A DNA stretch of 64,000 nt from Streptomyces sp. NBC_00390 (lineage in GTDB: Bacteria > Actinomycetota > Actinomycetes > Streptomycetales > Streptomycetaceae), in the NCBI RefSeq assembly GCF_036057275.1, contig NZ_CP107945.1, positions 62,001-126,000 on the forward strand. The letters are read 5' to 3'. This document shows, piece by piece, positions 53,445-62,420 of the stretch (the first letter of the stretch is position 1; each line of letters opens with the position of its first letter). Both the position numbers and the translations under genes were made by a program. The notes under the pieces are model-generated. The model did not search any database, was not told the DNA's origin, and worked only from the letters and a program-made list of their open reading frames with translations.

Positions 53445-55075
53445 GGCTCTGTCCCGTAATCGGTGGTAGCGCTGTGTGGTGATCACTGGAGGAGGACGCG
53501 GTGGCGGAGCAGGGGGAACCCGGTTCGGCCGTGCATCTGCCTCATGATCTTCTTGGTCCGTGTGTTGACGCCCTCGGTGCGGCCGTTGTGGTACGGGAGG
53601 GTGAGTCCGGCGTCGACGGCGGCGCGGTCGAGTTCGAGACCGTTCGCGAAGGAGTGCAGGTGGGGCAGGTCGGTGGCGCGAACTGCGGTGATCCAGACGG
53701 TGAGCTTGGCGTCGTTGCCCTCGGCCGGGGTCAGCAGCTGCGCGAACTCGCCGGTCAGGCGGGCGAGTTCAGTCATCTCGGGGCAGGCTTTGGTGAGTTC
53801 CCGCAGCAGTGCGGCGTCCTTGTCGCGCAGGTTCTCGGGACGGGTGAGGAGGAGACGGGCGAAGCGCTGCGGGGTGGTGACGGGCTTGTCGCCCTCGGCC
53901 CGGCCCTGGGTGATGTAGCGGTAGAGCAGGTTGAGGCTGCCTGTGTATCCCAGCTCCTTGATCTCCCGGAACAGTTGCTTGACGGGGACGGCCGGGTCGG
54001 CGGCGCGACGGGCGCGGATGTGGTCGCGGTAAGGGTCGACGAGCGTGGGCCGGTACCAGGGTGCGCGACGCTCGGCGGTGGGCTCCTTCATGCGGGCGTA
54101 CCGCTTGACGGTGTTCAGTGCGACGTCGAGGCGGCGGGCGCATTCGAGCAGGCCGACACCCTTTTCGAGCAGGTCGTGGACCTGCTGCCAGCGTTCGCGG
54201 GTGGTCTGCTCGCGGACGCCCCCGGGTCGGGCGGGGTTCACGGCGGTCGCCCAGCACGCGGCGTGGGAGCGGACCTCGGCCAGGACCTTGCCGCACAGGT
54301 TGCTCCACAGATGCCACCTGTCGCTGACCTGCACCACTTCGGGCAGGGCCTGGCGGATCGCTTCGCCGTAGGTAGTGGAGCCGTCCCGGCAGACGTACTC
54401 GGCCCCGGGATGCTCGCGCAGCCACGCCGCCAGGGTCTCAGCGGTGCGTTCGGGCAGGACGTCGATCCGCTCGCCGGTCTCGGCGTCAATGATCACGGTG
54501 GCGTAGCGGTGCCGGCGCTTGAGGGCGAAATCGTCGACGCCGAGCACGCGCGGGCCGCGCAGCGGCGGGGCCGCCCTGCGCATGAGTATGCGCAGGGCGG
54601 TCGAGCGAGAGATCCAGCAGGCCAGCACGCGTGAGAGGCGTTCACCCGCCCGGCCCGCTAACTCCTTGACCACGGAGCTGAGTTGGTCGGCCAGGCGGTT
54701 GGTCCGGCGCTGGTAGCGCTCCACGACGCCGGGAACCTGCTCGCGGAACGTCTGCCGCGAGCAGCCGAGCACCGGGCACACCAGCCGCCGCAGCCTCACC
54801 GAGACGACGACCCGCCGTCCGTCCACCGGCACGTCCGCGACTCTCCGCCCGTGGAACCCGTGCACCCGCCCTGTCGGCGTGCCGCACTCGGGGCACGGCA
54901 CCGGATCGTCCCGGGTCCGCGCCGTCACCCGGATCAGGCCGCCCTCGTCCGCCACACCCTCGATGACCAGCGCCGACAACCCCGAAAACACCACGCTCAC
55001 AAGCTCGTTGACATCTCGCACACCATGCCAACGATGCCCGTTACTCGTCGTTACCACCGATTACAGGACAGAGCC
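53445..55075. mobile_element. ISL3-family insertion sequence
   Basis: Ends are 24-base inverted repeats with one mismatch: GGCTCTGTCCCGTAATC then GGTGGTA (53445-53468), matched at 55052-55075. The element is 1631 bases long with one full transposase gene. The first 17 bases of the left repeat are duplicated in tandem at 53428-53444. An 8-base target duplication, usual for ISL3, is not found. Confidence 0.85.
53483..55057 (-). CDS. ISL3-family transposase
   Basis: 524 residues. The N-terminal zinc-ribbon of ISL3 enzymes has CPECGTPTGRVHG and CPVLGCSRQTF. The catalytic domain shows LGVDDFALKRRHRYATVIID (first Asp), EYVCRDGSTTYGEAI and VQVSDRWHLWSNL (second Asp), and GRTEGVNTRTKKIMRQMHGR (Glu). 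The middle contains an inserted HTH-like region (GLLECARRLDVALNTVKRY). Full length with no interruption, so the element may be active. Confidence 0.93.
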   Translation of the reverse strand: MVTTSNGHRWHGVRDVNELVSVVFSGLSALVIEGVADEGGLIRVTARTRDDPVPCPECGTPTGRVHGFHGRRVADVPVDGRRVVVSVRLRRLVCPVLGCSRQTFREQVPGVVERYQRRTNRLADQLSSVVKELAGRAGERLSRVLACWISRSTALRILMRRAAPPLRGPRVLGVDDFALKRRHRYATVIIDAETGERIDVLPERTAETLAAWLREHPGAEYVCRDGSTTYGEAIRQALPEVVQVSDRWHLWSNLCGKVLAEVRSHAACWATAVNPARPGGVREQTTRERWQQVHDLLEKGVGLLECARRLDVALNTVKRYARMKEPTAERRAPWYRPTLVDPYRDHIRARRAADPAVPVKQLFREIKELGYTGSLNLLYRYITQGRAEGDKPVTTPQRFARLLLTRPENLRDKDAALLRELTKACPEMTELARLTGEFAQLLTPAEGNDAKLTVWITAVRATDLPHLHSFANGLELDRAAVDAGLTLPYHNGRTEGVNTRTKKIMRQMHGRTGFPLLRHRVLLQ

Positions 55076-55385
55076 GAACGTTTTACAGTCCCTGCGGAGG
55101 CAGGAATAGGGGCCGGCGTGGTGTGGTGAACGTGGCTCCAACGCGACGGCGGAACCGCGTGGCCGGACCGCCTCGACGAACCCGGCCGCGTGGGGCGGTC
55201 CCTGGCGCACCTGCCCTTGCCGGACGGCAACAGCCGCCAACTGGCTGGTCCTTGGCGCGACCTGGCACGATGCGATCACGACGCAGGACATACAGGCCCA
55301 CGGAGAGGCGCTCGTCGCCGCCGCCCACGCCGGCGACACCAAGACCGCCCGCCGGCACACCGACTTCTTCGGGCTGCGCAAGCAC

Positions 55386-56948
55386 GTGGACGAAGGCATC
55401 CCGTACTGGGAGCAGGCCGTGGCGGCCGGCGATGCCTTCTCGCATTACACCCTTGCCCGGTACCGGAAGATCCGGGGTGATCGGCAGGCCGCGGACGCGC
55501 TCTACCGCGCCGTCGCCGAACGGCACGCCGGGTGCGCCTACGGACTCGGCGTACTGCTCCGCGAGGATGGTGATCCGGAGGCCGCCGATTGGTTCCGCCG
55601 CGGCTGGGAGGAAGGACGCAACCTCGACTGCAAGATCGAGCTCGGCAAGCTGCTCGCGGCCGAGGGGCGACTCGACGAGGCCGCGAAGTTCCTGATGAGC
55701 GACATCGATCTGGGCGACATCGCGGTCTTCCGCTGGGCGCAGCTCTTCGAGTCGATCCGCGAGGACTTCGACCGCGTCGCGGCGGGGCTCGATGCCGCCG
55801 AGGCCGCCGGGGACGGGGACGCCGCCGCCGAGGCGCTGCGCCCGCTCTTCGCCCTGGAACAGCACTTCCGCGACTACCCGGGCTTGACGACCGAGGCCGC
55901 CGGTTACTACCGCAGGGCTTCCGCGGTCAGCGCCTGCGCCCGCGTGGACCACGCCGTGTTCCTGACGGAGACGGGCGGCGAGGCGTCCTGGCCCGAGGCC
56001 CGCGGCTTTTTGCTCCAAGCCCACGAGGAGGGCTACGAAGGCGCCGCGTACGCACTCGGTGTCCTGCACGAGCAGCGCGGCGACCTCGGCGACGCCGAGC
56101 ACTGGTACGGCCTCGCGGCCGCTCACGGGCATCAGCCGGCCCAGTGGAACCTCGGGCTCCTGTGCAAGCGGCAGCGGCGGTACGAGGAGGCCGAACGCTG
56201 GTTCCGAGAGGTCGGCGAGGACGACGAGGACGTCGTCGAGCAGCTCGCCCGGATCGCCGCGATCCGGGCGGGCGGCTCCGTCGCCCCCGGCAAGGACCTG
56301 CGCCGACTGCCAAGGCTGCGGGAGCGAGCGGAGGCGGGCGACGTGCACGCCTCGTACGCGTACGGGAGGATCCTCGGCGACTGGGGCGGCGCGGACGACC
56401 GCCACCTTGTCCGCTGGATCGAACCCGCCGCGCTGGCCGGGGACCCGCAGGCGGCGTACGACCTCGCAGAGTTGTACGGCGCGCTGCGCAGGCCCACGCT
56501 GCGCGACCAGTGGTACCGCACGGCTGCCGAGGCGGGCCACCACGACGCGTGCAACCAGATGGGGTGGCTCTCCGAGCACCACCGGGACTACCAGGAGGCC
56601 GAGCGCTGGTATGCGCGCGCGGCCGGTGACGGGTCCCCGCTCAACGCCATGCTCGCGGGCAAACTCAAGGCCCAGCGCGGCGCGTACGCCGAGGCGGAAC
56701 CGTTTCTCCGTATGGCCTGGGAACAGGGCGGCGACTCCGCGTACAGGACGGAGGCCGCCGGGTACTACGGACTCGTCCTGCACCGGCTGGGCCGCCTCGC
56801 GGAAGCGATCGAGCCGCTGCGGACCGCCGCCGCACGCTGGGACGACGACGTGAACGCCCGCTACAGCCGGGACGACCTGGACGTACTGTCCCGGACGGTC
56901 GACCCGGAGAAGGAGTTGGCGAAGGTGGAGGCGGCGCTGACGGCGTGA
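55386..56948 (+). CDS. TPR/Sel1-like repeat protein, 5' end damaged
   Basis: 520 residues from the in-frame GTG at 55386, built of about a dozen Sel1/TPR-type helix pairs (for example AAYALGVLHEQRGDLGDAEHW and EEAERWFREVG), a scaffold for protein binding. Protein-like sequence extends upstream in the same frame to about 55236 (NWLVLGATWHDAITTQD). Further up, in another frame from about 55131, it reads TWLQRDGGTAWPDRLDEPG and RVGRSLAHLPLP. A frameshift near 55240 and the adjacent ISL3 element at 55075 have therefore removed the original start. The present start is uncertain, and so is expression. Confidence 0.7.
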   Translation: MDEGIPYWEQAVAAGDAFSHYTLARYRKIRGDRQAADALYRAVAERHAGCAYGLGVLLREDGDPEAADWFRRGWEEGRNLDCKIELGKLLAAEGRLDEAAKFLMSDIDLGDIAVFRWAQLFESIREDFDRVAAGLDAAEAAGDGDAAAEALRPLFALEQHFRDYPGLTTEAAGYYRRASAVSACARVDHAVFLTETGGEASWPEARGFLLQAHEEGYEGAAYALGVLHEQRGDLGDAEHWYGLAAAHGHQPAQWNLGLLCKRQRRYEEAERWFREVGEDDEDVVEQLARIAAIRAGGSVAPGKDLRRLPRLRERAEAGDVHASYAYGRILGDWGGADDRHLVRWIEPAALAGDPQAAYDLAELYGALRRPTLRDQWYRTAAEAGHHDACNQMGWLSEHHRDYQEAERWYARAAGDGSPLNAMLAGKLKAQRGAYAEAEPFLRMAWEQGGDSAYRTEAAGYYGLVLHRLGRLAEAIEPLRTAAARWDDDVNARYSRDDLDVLSRTVDPEKELAKVEAALTA

Positions 56949-57109
56949 CGTCGCCTGCCGGAAACCTGAGCGCGCTCAGTGCCAACTACAGCGCTCAGTC
57001 ACAACAGCTGTGACTCAGCGTTGTAGTTGGCGAGCCTGTAGCTGCTCAGCGAAGCGCCGGGTGCGGTGCCATCGCTGGAACAGCGCAGCAGCTCGATGAT
57101 GACCAGCTG

Positions 57110-57385
57110 TCGGGCAGGTACCGGTCGTCGATGACGTTCTTCATGACGAGGGTGGGGTAGGTCAGGCGCTGGACTCCGGGCAGTCGGGCGAGCCGCTGGT
57201 CGTACAGCCCCTGGAACACGGCGCCAGGTCGGTGGTGGCAACCCACAGGAGGTAGTCGGGCTCGCCGAACAGGCGCTGCGCCTGAAACACGTTCGGGACG
57301 GCAGCCACGCCTTCTTCGAACGCGGTGACGGTGTCGGGGTCTCCCAGCGCAGGGTAGCGAAGACGAGCGTCTAGAAGTTCAGGCG
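57110..57385 (-). pseudogene. Lrp/AsnC regulator ligand-binding domain fragment
   Basis: Two adjacent frames together give the RAM/AsnC C-terminal domain: VTAFEEGVAAVPNVFQAQRLFGEPDYLLWVATTDLA, in pieces, then after a shift near 57220 FQGLYDQRLARLPGVQRL and TLVMKNVIDDRYLP. The N-terminal HTH is absent; the upstream side abuts the Doc-like gene. This is a decayed remnant. Confidence 0.6.
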
Positions 57386-57403
57386 GCGGCGATACTGCGG
57401 GCG

Positions 57404-57781
57404 TCAGGTGGCGGTGGGCCAGGACCGCAGCAGTGCGGCAGTCTGCGCAGCTGTGCAGGCGGGGTCGAGGAGCAGGTCCCGCAGGGCGATGGCGTCGTCG
57501 CGGGTGGGTTTGACGGGGATGCCGGCGGCCTCGAGGTACATGACGCCGGTCGCGGCAGCGACGGCCAGGTTGGAGCGCTCCAGCCAGCGGCACCGTCCCA
57601 GGGTGTGCACCAGGGCGGCCGCCTTGGTGTAAGGGCCGTCGTACACGGGCTGCCCGAACAGCTCGGCCCGGTGGCGCGCGACGGCCGAGACCGGGACGCC
57701 GTAGTCGTCCGGGGCGGGATCGCCCGCCCCGGCCACCTCGGCAACCTGAAGAATCCAGGGAACGTCGATGTGCAGATCCAT
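57404..57781 (-). CDS. Doc/Fic-fold toxin-like protein, second copy
   Basis: 125 residues from ATG 57781. The order of elements matches Doc toxins: a short N-terminal strand (DLHIDVPWILQVAE), DYGVPVSAVARHRAELFG, VYDGPYTKAAALVHTLGRC, and a C-terminal DDAIALRDLLLDPAC. The Fic active-site motif is again missing; the segment reads WLERSNLAVAAATGVMYLEAAG, in which LERSN corresponds to LEHSN in the protein at 52181-52564. It overlaps the antitoxin stop by one base (TGATG). Confidence 0.7.
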   Translation of the reverse strand: MDLHIDVPWILQVAEVAGAGDPAPDDYGVPVSAVARHRAELFGQPVYDGPYTKAAALVHTLGRCRWLERSNLAVAAATGVMYLEAAGIPVKPTRDDAIALRDLLLDPACTAAQTAALLRSWPTAT

Positions 57782-58020
57782 CAGGCGGCACGCGCTGCCG
57801 AGGACCTCTGCCGCGCGTCCTCGGCCTCGTCGAAGACGCCCTGATGCTCGGCGAGGAACCGGGCAGCGGCGTCCACTGAACGGGCGCGCAGGCCGCTGGC
57901 GTCGTCCTGCACCAGGCGGGCCAGATAGTCCCCGATGCTCAAACCCAGGTCCGCGGCCCGCTTCCGCGCGAGTTCCGCGACCTCCTGATCCACGCGTGCG
58001 CCCAGCTGTGTCTTCGCCAT
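57781..58020 (-). CDS. antitoxin of the Doc-like pair
   Basis: 79 residues. The N-terminus (KTQLGARVDQEVAELARKRAADLGLSIGDYLARLV) has the strand-helix-helix pattern of ribbon-helix-helix DNA-binding antitoxins. The C-terminal acidic helix (AEHQGVFDEAEDARQ) would bind the toxin. It precedes and overlaps the toxin gene. A perfect 18-base palindrome lies 8 bases upstream of the ATG and probably is its own operator. Confidence 0.75.
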   Translation of the reverse strand: MAKTQLGARVDQEVAELARKRAADLGLSIGDYLARLVQDDASGLRARSVDAAARFLAEHQGVFDEAEDARQRSSAARAA

Positions 58021-58027
58021 ACGCGCA

Positions 58028-58045
58028 TGGTAACATGTGTTACCA
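58028..58045. promoter_or_regulatory. palindromic operator candidate of the antitoxin gene
   Basis: TGGTAACATGTGTTACCA is a perfect 8+2+8 inverted repeat just upstream of the antitoxin start, the position expected for autoregulation by a ribbon-helix-helix antitoxin. Confidence 0.6.
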
Positions 58046-58247
58046 CTCTGTGGTGGTACGCCTACATAAGAGCAGCACAGGGACGTCGCCGGTCCACCCG
58101 CCATATGCCCGCGGCGAAGGTGATGCCCGTGGCCGCCCCTGACTGGCACGAACCCTCCCAGACGCGAGAGCAGCCTTCGAGGGTGCCGCTGGGGGCCGTC
58201 CACACGCCCGACGGACCCACCCCGCCGCGCCCCGCCCCCCAGGCCCG

Positions 58248-58413
58248 GACACGTGAGTACGTCGCCCGGCAGACAGCATCCGGCCGGACGAAGAAGGAGA
58301 TCATCCGCCTGCTCAAGCGCGCGATCGCCCGGGAGATCCACCACTACCTGACAACGCCCGTCACCGTCCCCGACGTCGCGGACCTCAGAGGGCGTTCTGT
58401 GAGGTCTTCGTGA
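58248..58413 (+). pseudogene. C-terminal remnant of an IS110-family transposase
   Basis: REYVARQTASGRTKKEII and RLLKRAIAREIHHYL form the characteristic C-terminal helix pair of a second IS110 branch (the kind with YVARRTAEGKxKKEIxRCLKR). Nothing of the rest of the transposase is present. It is a scar unrelated to the element at 43.3 kb. Confidence 0.55.
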
Positions 58414-58423
58414 ATAGAGGGGG

Positions 58424-59890
58424 TCACTGCCGGCTGACCGTGCGGGTCACGCCCGCGACGATCGTTGTCGCCAGGATCCAGCCGGTGATGATCAGGGCGT
58501 ACGACAACCACTGGTGCCATCCGTCAGGGGCGAACGCTGACTCCTGGCCGAAGTTGACGACCGGCAGGAGCAGGTCGAGGGTGTAGAAGACGGGGTTGAA
58601 GTCAGGGGCCTCCTCCGCCTTGATGGGGCGTGGGTGGTCCAGGCCGTACGTGATCGATCCGATGGCCATGAGGGACAGCAGCCAGACAGCCGCGCGCAAC
58701 GGGCGGAAGCCGTAGCCGACGGTGGCGTCCTGGACGAACCCCCACAGCCGTCCGTACCAGGTGAGCGTGGTGCGTCGGCGGCGCTGCTTGGCGAGTTGGA
58801 CGAGCCGGGCCGCGTCGTCGTCACCGACGTGGCGGTAGGCCGCCATCAACTGCTCGTAGCCGTGCGGCTCATACCGGTCGCCGTCCCGCTCCAGCATCGG
58901 CAGGCGCCGCTCGGCGGGCTCGTGCGGCGCGAGTACGGTGTACGAGAGATTGCTGAGATACACCTGGTCCGGCAGCATCTCCGGTTCAAGGGTCAGGATC
59001 TCTATTTGAGAACGCCGTAGATTCAGGGCGCCCTCGATGCGATCGCCGCTGTGCAGCCAGAGTTCACCGATGACACAACTGCTCGCCCGCAGTGCCGTGT
59101 CGCCCGGATGCGACAGGTGGGCGTGGAGCAGGTCGAGACGGCCCGATATGCGCGAGCCTCGGAGTTCGACCCGGCCCTGCGCACGTACACACCGCGCCCG
59201 TACATGGGCTCCCACGTTGAGGTTCTGCGCGTCCAGCGCGGTGCCATCGGGCTTGTTGAATTCGGCGTCCTGAACGTTGATCCGCCCGGCGACGGAGGCG
59301 CCAGTGAGCCGCACCTGTCCGTGCGCGCGCATCTCTGGCGCCCACAAGTCGTCCCCGATCGCGGCCTGGTTGAGCTGCAGCACCGGCTCGGAGTCGTCCG
59401 GCGCCGTGAACTCCGCCCGCTCCATGAACAGCGCCCCGGAGATCTGCGCCCCGCCGAGCCGCACCGGCCCCTGCATACGGCAGTCCGTCATTCGCAGCAC
59501 CCCCTCGACCTGCAAGGTCGCCGAGGCCAGGCCCGGCAGAACGGAGTTGCTCAGATTGAGTTGGCGCAGCTGGGCGCCGTACAGGTCGGGAACGCCGTCG
59601 AATTGGCAGTGGCTCAGCCGGATGGCGGCGTCGATCGTGGCGTACTTCAGGTCCAGTACGCCGGTGATCCGCGCCCCCGTGATCTTGAGCGCGGCGATCT
59701 CCCCGTCCTCCTGCGGAGCCTTGAGCAGCAGCGCCCGCAGCACACTCGCCCGTACGGTCCGCTCCGCGCCCCAGGTGTTGCCGAGCGCCGGATTCTCGTT
59801 CGCGGCGGCGCTGAAGTCCACGGACTCGCCTCGCGGAAAGGCCCGCCATATACGTACCTCGGCCGGCGTCAGATCGTTGGTCTCGCTCAC
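58424..59890 (-). CDS. pentapeptide-like beta-helix membrane protein
   Basis: 488 residues from GTG 59890; the extra residues from 59941 look non-coding. Residues about 60-330 repeat a roughly 20-residue unit of the type GARITGVLDLKYATIDAAI and GAQISGALFMERAEF, a right-handed beta-helix like quadrilateral pentapeptide proteins. Then come a cytoplasmic segment (EQLMAAYRHVGDDDAARLVQLAKQRRR) and hydrophobic segments with FRPLRAAVWLLSLMAIGSITYGL and YALIITGWILATTIVAGVT. Similar streptomycete proteins are loosely called membrane-associated oxidoreductases, but I see no redox motif. The pore-like C-terminus could be channel-related. Function unknown. Confidence 0.75.
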   Translation of the reverse strand: MSETNDLTPAEVRIWRAFPRGESVDFSAAANENPALGNTWGAERTVRASVLRALLLKAPQEDGEIAALKITGARITGVLDLKYATIDAAIRLSHCQFDGVPDLYGAQLRQLNLSNSVLPGLASATLQVEGVLRMTDCRMQGPVRLGGAQISGALFMERAEFTAPDDSEPVLQLNQAAIGDDLWAPEMRAHGQVRLTGASVAGRINVQDAEFNKPDGTALDAQNLNVGAHVRARCVRAQGRVELRGSRISGRLDLLHAHLSHPGDTALRASSCVIGELWLHSGDRIEGALNLRRSQIEILTLEPEMLPDQVYLSNLSYTVLAPHEPAERRLPMLERDGDRYEPHGYEQLMAAYRHVGDDDAARLVQLAKQRRRRTTLTWYGRLWGFVQDATVGYGFRPLRAAVWLLSLMAIGSITYGLDHPRPIKAEEAPDFNPVFYTLDLLLPVVNFGQESAFAPDGWHQWLSYALIITGWILATTIVAGVTRTVSRQ

Positions 59891-60030
59891 GCCGGGACTC
59901 TGACGTGCTGCGTTCGGGCTGTCAACTGCCGTACGGAGCACGCCATGCTGTCCGACACCCTTCCACCCCGCCCTCCGCCCGGGCCTCGCCGAGCCCGGCC
60001 CCTACCTCATCGGCTGCGAGTCATTGACTC

Positions 60031-60282
60031 CTAGGTTTGCGGCTGCGAGGCGGGGCGAGTAGCCCCTGGCAGGGTGAAGAGACCGGGCTCGGGTTCGGTG
60101 AGGATGTCGCGGCTGACCAGGCGTTTCAGCTTGGCCCGAATACCTTCGACGTGACGGGGCTCCGTCCCGGTGCCCAGTGCCTGGCAGACGTCCTTCGCGC
60201 GGAGCGTGCCGTCGGCCCTTTCGAAGGCGGCCAGGATCTCGCGGTAGCGGGGCGGGAGCGGCTCGGCAGGGACGCCGTCCAA
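60031..60282 (-). CDS. small winged-helix-like protein or C-terminal fragment
   Basis: 83 residues from TTG 60282. PLPPRYREILAAFERADGTLRAKDVCQALG and RAKLKRLVSRDILTEPEPGLFTL form a compact winged helix-turn-helix. The frame is still protein-like a little upstream, and similar sequence is found as the C-terminal module of longer streptomycete proteins. It may therefore be the tail of a truncated gene. Confidence 0.45.
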   Translation of the reverse strand: MDGVPAEPLPPRYREILAAFERADGTLRAKDVCQALGTGTEPRHVEGIRAKLKRLVSRDILTEPEPGLFTLPGATRPASQPQT

Positions 60283-60327
60283 CGGGTCGGCTCCTGAGCC
60301 GGATCCCCTCCGCTCAGGCGGACCACC

Positions 60328-60576
60328 TCACCCTTGACAGCCAATAGGAGCAGCAACACCGCGGCTTGGCGTCGGGCTCAGGCCGACTTCCCGGATTGAG
60401 GTGTCCAGAGGATGGCCGACCGCAATACGAAGATCGCCCAGATGCTCAAGCGCCAGATGGTCGGCCGCGTAGGCTTCGAACTCCTCCGCAAACGTGTCCT
60501 GTTGGCGTGACCGAGCGTCACCACACCATACGAACCGGACCAGATCCCGAAGATCAATTACAAAGCGACGAAGCAT
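60328..60576 (-). CDS. small hypothetical protein
   Basis: 82 residues starting 12 bases after the stop of the gene at 60589-61062, so probably the second gene of an operon. The N-terminal half is helical and protein-like (FVIDLRDLVRFVWCGDARSRQ, FAEEFEAYAADHLALEHL). The last 20 residues are less so, and the true end may be altered. Not recognised. Confidence 0.4.
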   Translation of the reverse strand: MLRRFVIDLRDLVRFVWCGDARSRQQDTFAEEFEAYAADHLALEHLGDLRIAVGHPLDTSIREVGLSPTPSRGVAAPIGCQG

Positions 60577-60588
60577 GAGTTCGGCGCG

Positions 60589-61062
60589 TCACTGATCACC
60601 GAGGGATGCCTGCCGGGCAAGGAACTCCTCGAACGCCGCCTTCTGCTTCGGATCCATGAAGCCTTGGCGGACATTGCGGGCCTTCTCCTGGAGCCAGTGC
60701 GCCTCGTCGGGGTCCAGGAGCTCGGCGACCACCACGCCCTTACGGGCAACCGCCGTGCGCCCTCCTACGCGACGACGAAAGAGCGTGAACGCGCCGAATT
60801 CCGCTGGGTGGGCCAGTTCCGGCTCCTCCGCCACAGCCCGGTTCTCTTCCCCGCCGCCACTCGTCGGGTAGGCGGTGGGGGCCCAGTGCTCCCAGAGCGC
60901 CAGCGTGGCCGCGGGCACCAGCACCGCGCGTTCCGCCTCTTCACGCCCCTCCCACATGAACGTGACAGTGACGGGCTCGCCGACAGCCTCGGCCAACCCA
61001 AGCACCCTCTCCACCTCATCGTTGATCGGGTAACCCACCACTACATCGATCTGAATGCCCAT
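60589..61062 (-). CDS. hypothetical protein, 157 residues
   Basis: From ATG 61062; the longer frame to 61287 is low-complexity. Soluble. GIQIDVVVGYPINDEVERVLGLAEAVGEPV is followed by VTVTFMWEGREEAERAVLV, an alpha/beta start. A helical C-terminus follows (DPDEAHWLQEKARNVRQGFMDPKQKAAFEEFLAR). Codon use is normal. The family is not recognised. It probably forms an operon with the small gene at 60328. Confidence 0.6.
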   Translation of the reverse strand: MGIQIDVVVGYPINDEVERVLGLAEAVGEPVTVTFMWEGREEAERAVLVPAATLALWEHWAPTAYPTSGGGEENRAVAEEPELAHPAEFGAFTLFRRRVGGRTAVARKGVVVAELLDPDEAHWLQEKARNVRQGFMDPKQKAAFEEFLARQASLGDQ

Positions 61063-61399
61063 GGTGCCTGAGGCTATTGGCCGCTTCCGACATGCCGGTC
61101 CGAAGCTCCTGCGCCTCGTCGACCATGGCGCACCAGGTGGACCGTCCGAAACGGGTGGTCTCACCGGCTGAGCGCCTGTCCGAGGCACTGCGACGGAGAG
61201 CAACCGCTCCACACAATTTGGGCCAGAGCCGCGGTCTCTCGATGACAACGCGCCGAGCCGGACCGGGGCGTGGCAGGGTGGCGGCATGCTGATCCGAAGG
61301 GCCGATGCCGCGTTGGCGTCCGAAGGCTGTCCGCGCTGACGCGTCCGGGAAGCGCACCGGCCCTCCTACGAGACCGACGTCGGCACGTACGCTGCGATC

Positions 61400-62098
61400 A
61401 TGGACGACGCCATGCTCACCGCCCGAGAACTGGTGAGGGACCGATTTCCCGCCGCCCGGGCGGCCTTCCTCGCCGGCAGCGTGCTGACCGACCGCCGGAC
61501 GCCCACATCTGACCTGGACATCGTGGTCCTGTTGGACGGGCCGCCCGCGCCCTACCGAGAAAGCCTGGTGTACCGCAGCTGGCCCGTGGAGCTGTTCGTG
61601 CAAACCGAGGCCGTCTGGCGCAGCTTCGCCGACCAGGAGACCGCGAAGCGGAGTTCGTCGCTGCTCTCGATGTGTGCTGACGGCATGCTCCTGGTGGACA
61701 CGGACGGGTTGGGCGCTTCGCTCCAGAGCGAGGCGCGAGAGCGTTGGGCCGCAGGCCCGCCGCCGCTCTCGGATCGCGAGCGTGACTACCAGCGGTACGT
61801 CCTGACCGACCTTCTCGACGACCTGCGTGGCTGCGCGGACCCTGCCGAGCGGGTGTACTTGGTCTCGCACATGCTGCAGCGTGCCTCGGAGCTGGTCCTG
61901 CAGGTCGGCGGGCACTGGCTCGGCGGAGGCAAGTGGTTGTCACGGCGGCTGGCTGCGGCCGACCCCAGGGTGCACCGCGCGTTGTCCGAAGCTGCCACGC
62001 AGGCGATCGCCGGAAATGCAAAGATCTTCGCCACGGTCGTGGCAGAGGTGCTGGACCAGGCCGGCGGCCCGCTATGGGACGGGTATGCCGTCCGATGA
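61400..62098 (+). CDS. nucleotidyltransferase-fold protein
   Basis: 232 residues. The N-terminal motif AFLAGSVLTDRRTPTSDLDIVVLLDG is the GS-x(10)-DxD signature of the DNA polymerase beta/MNT superfamily, with both metal-binding Asp present. The C-terminal half is helical (RYVLTDLLDDLRGCADPAERVYLVSHMLQRASELVL), like kanamycin nucleotidyltransferase-type enzymes. Targets in this family range from small molecules to tRNA or proteins, and the sequence gives no clue which. ATG 61400 is used; an internal ATG lies 12 bases further. Confidence 0.8.
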   Translation: MDDAMLTARELVRDRFPAARAAFLAGSVLTDRRTPTSDLDIVVLLDGPPAPYRESLVYRSWPVELFVQTEAVWRSFADQETAKRSSSLLSMCADGMLLVDTDGLGASLQSEARERWAAGPPPLSDRERDYQRYVLTDLLDDLRGCADPAERVYLVSHMLQRASELVLQVGGHWLGGGKWLSRRLAAADPRVHRALSEAATQAIAGNAKIFATVVAEVLDQAGGPLWDGYAVR

Positions 62099-62420
62099 GC
62101 CGGTGGGGCGCGACCGCACCACCACATGGGGCATGACCGCGATCAGCCGGCTGAGGCCTGTTGTTCGGCTCGGGCGCGCGTGGTGGCGAGGCGGTCGTCC
62201 CCAGCCCCAGCCGCCCAGTAGTGCCGGGACCTGCAGCTCTCCCAGCAGTGCGACGGCGGCCTCGGCCTCCTCGTGGCGGGCACGACGACCCACCACGTTC
62301 ATAGGCGGTCGGCATCGCTCAGGGCCTCGAGGGACCGGCGACTGAGCCCTTCCGGCCGACCGAGCCCACCGACGACGGCGGCACCGGAGACTGTCGGTGG
62401 GACCTGATAGCAATGCAGTC

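Noticed and set aside
53501..54634. Plus-strand frame of 377 residues opposite the ISL3 transposase
   Set aside because: Antisense to a complete transposase and low-complexity.
55083..56783. Minus-strand frame of 566 residues opposite the TPR gene
   Set aside because: Antisense shadow; the plus frame shows regular TPR/Sel1 helices.
62072..62303. Possible small minus-strand gene reading EEAEAAVALLGELQVPALLGG
   Set aside because: Only about 25 residues look protein-like, with no start context; too weak to list.
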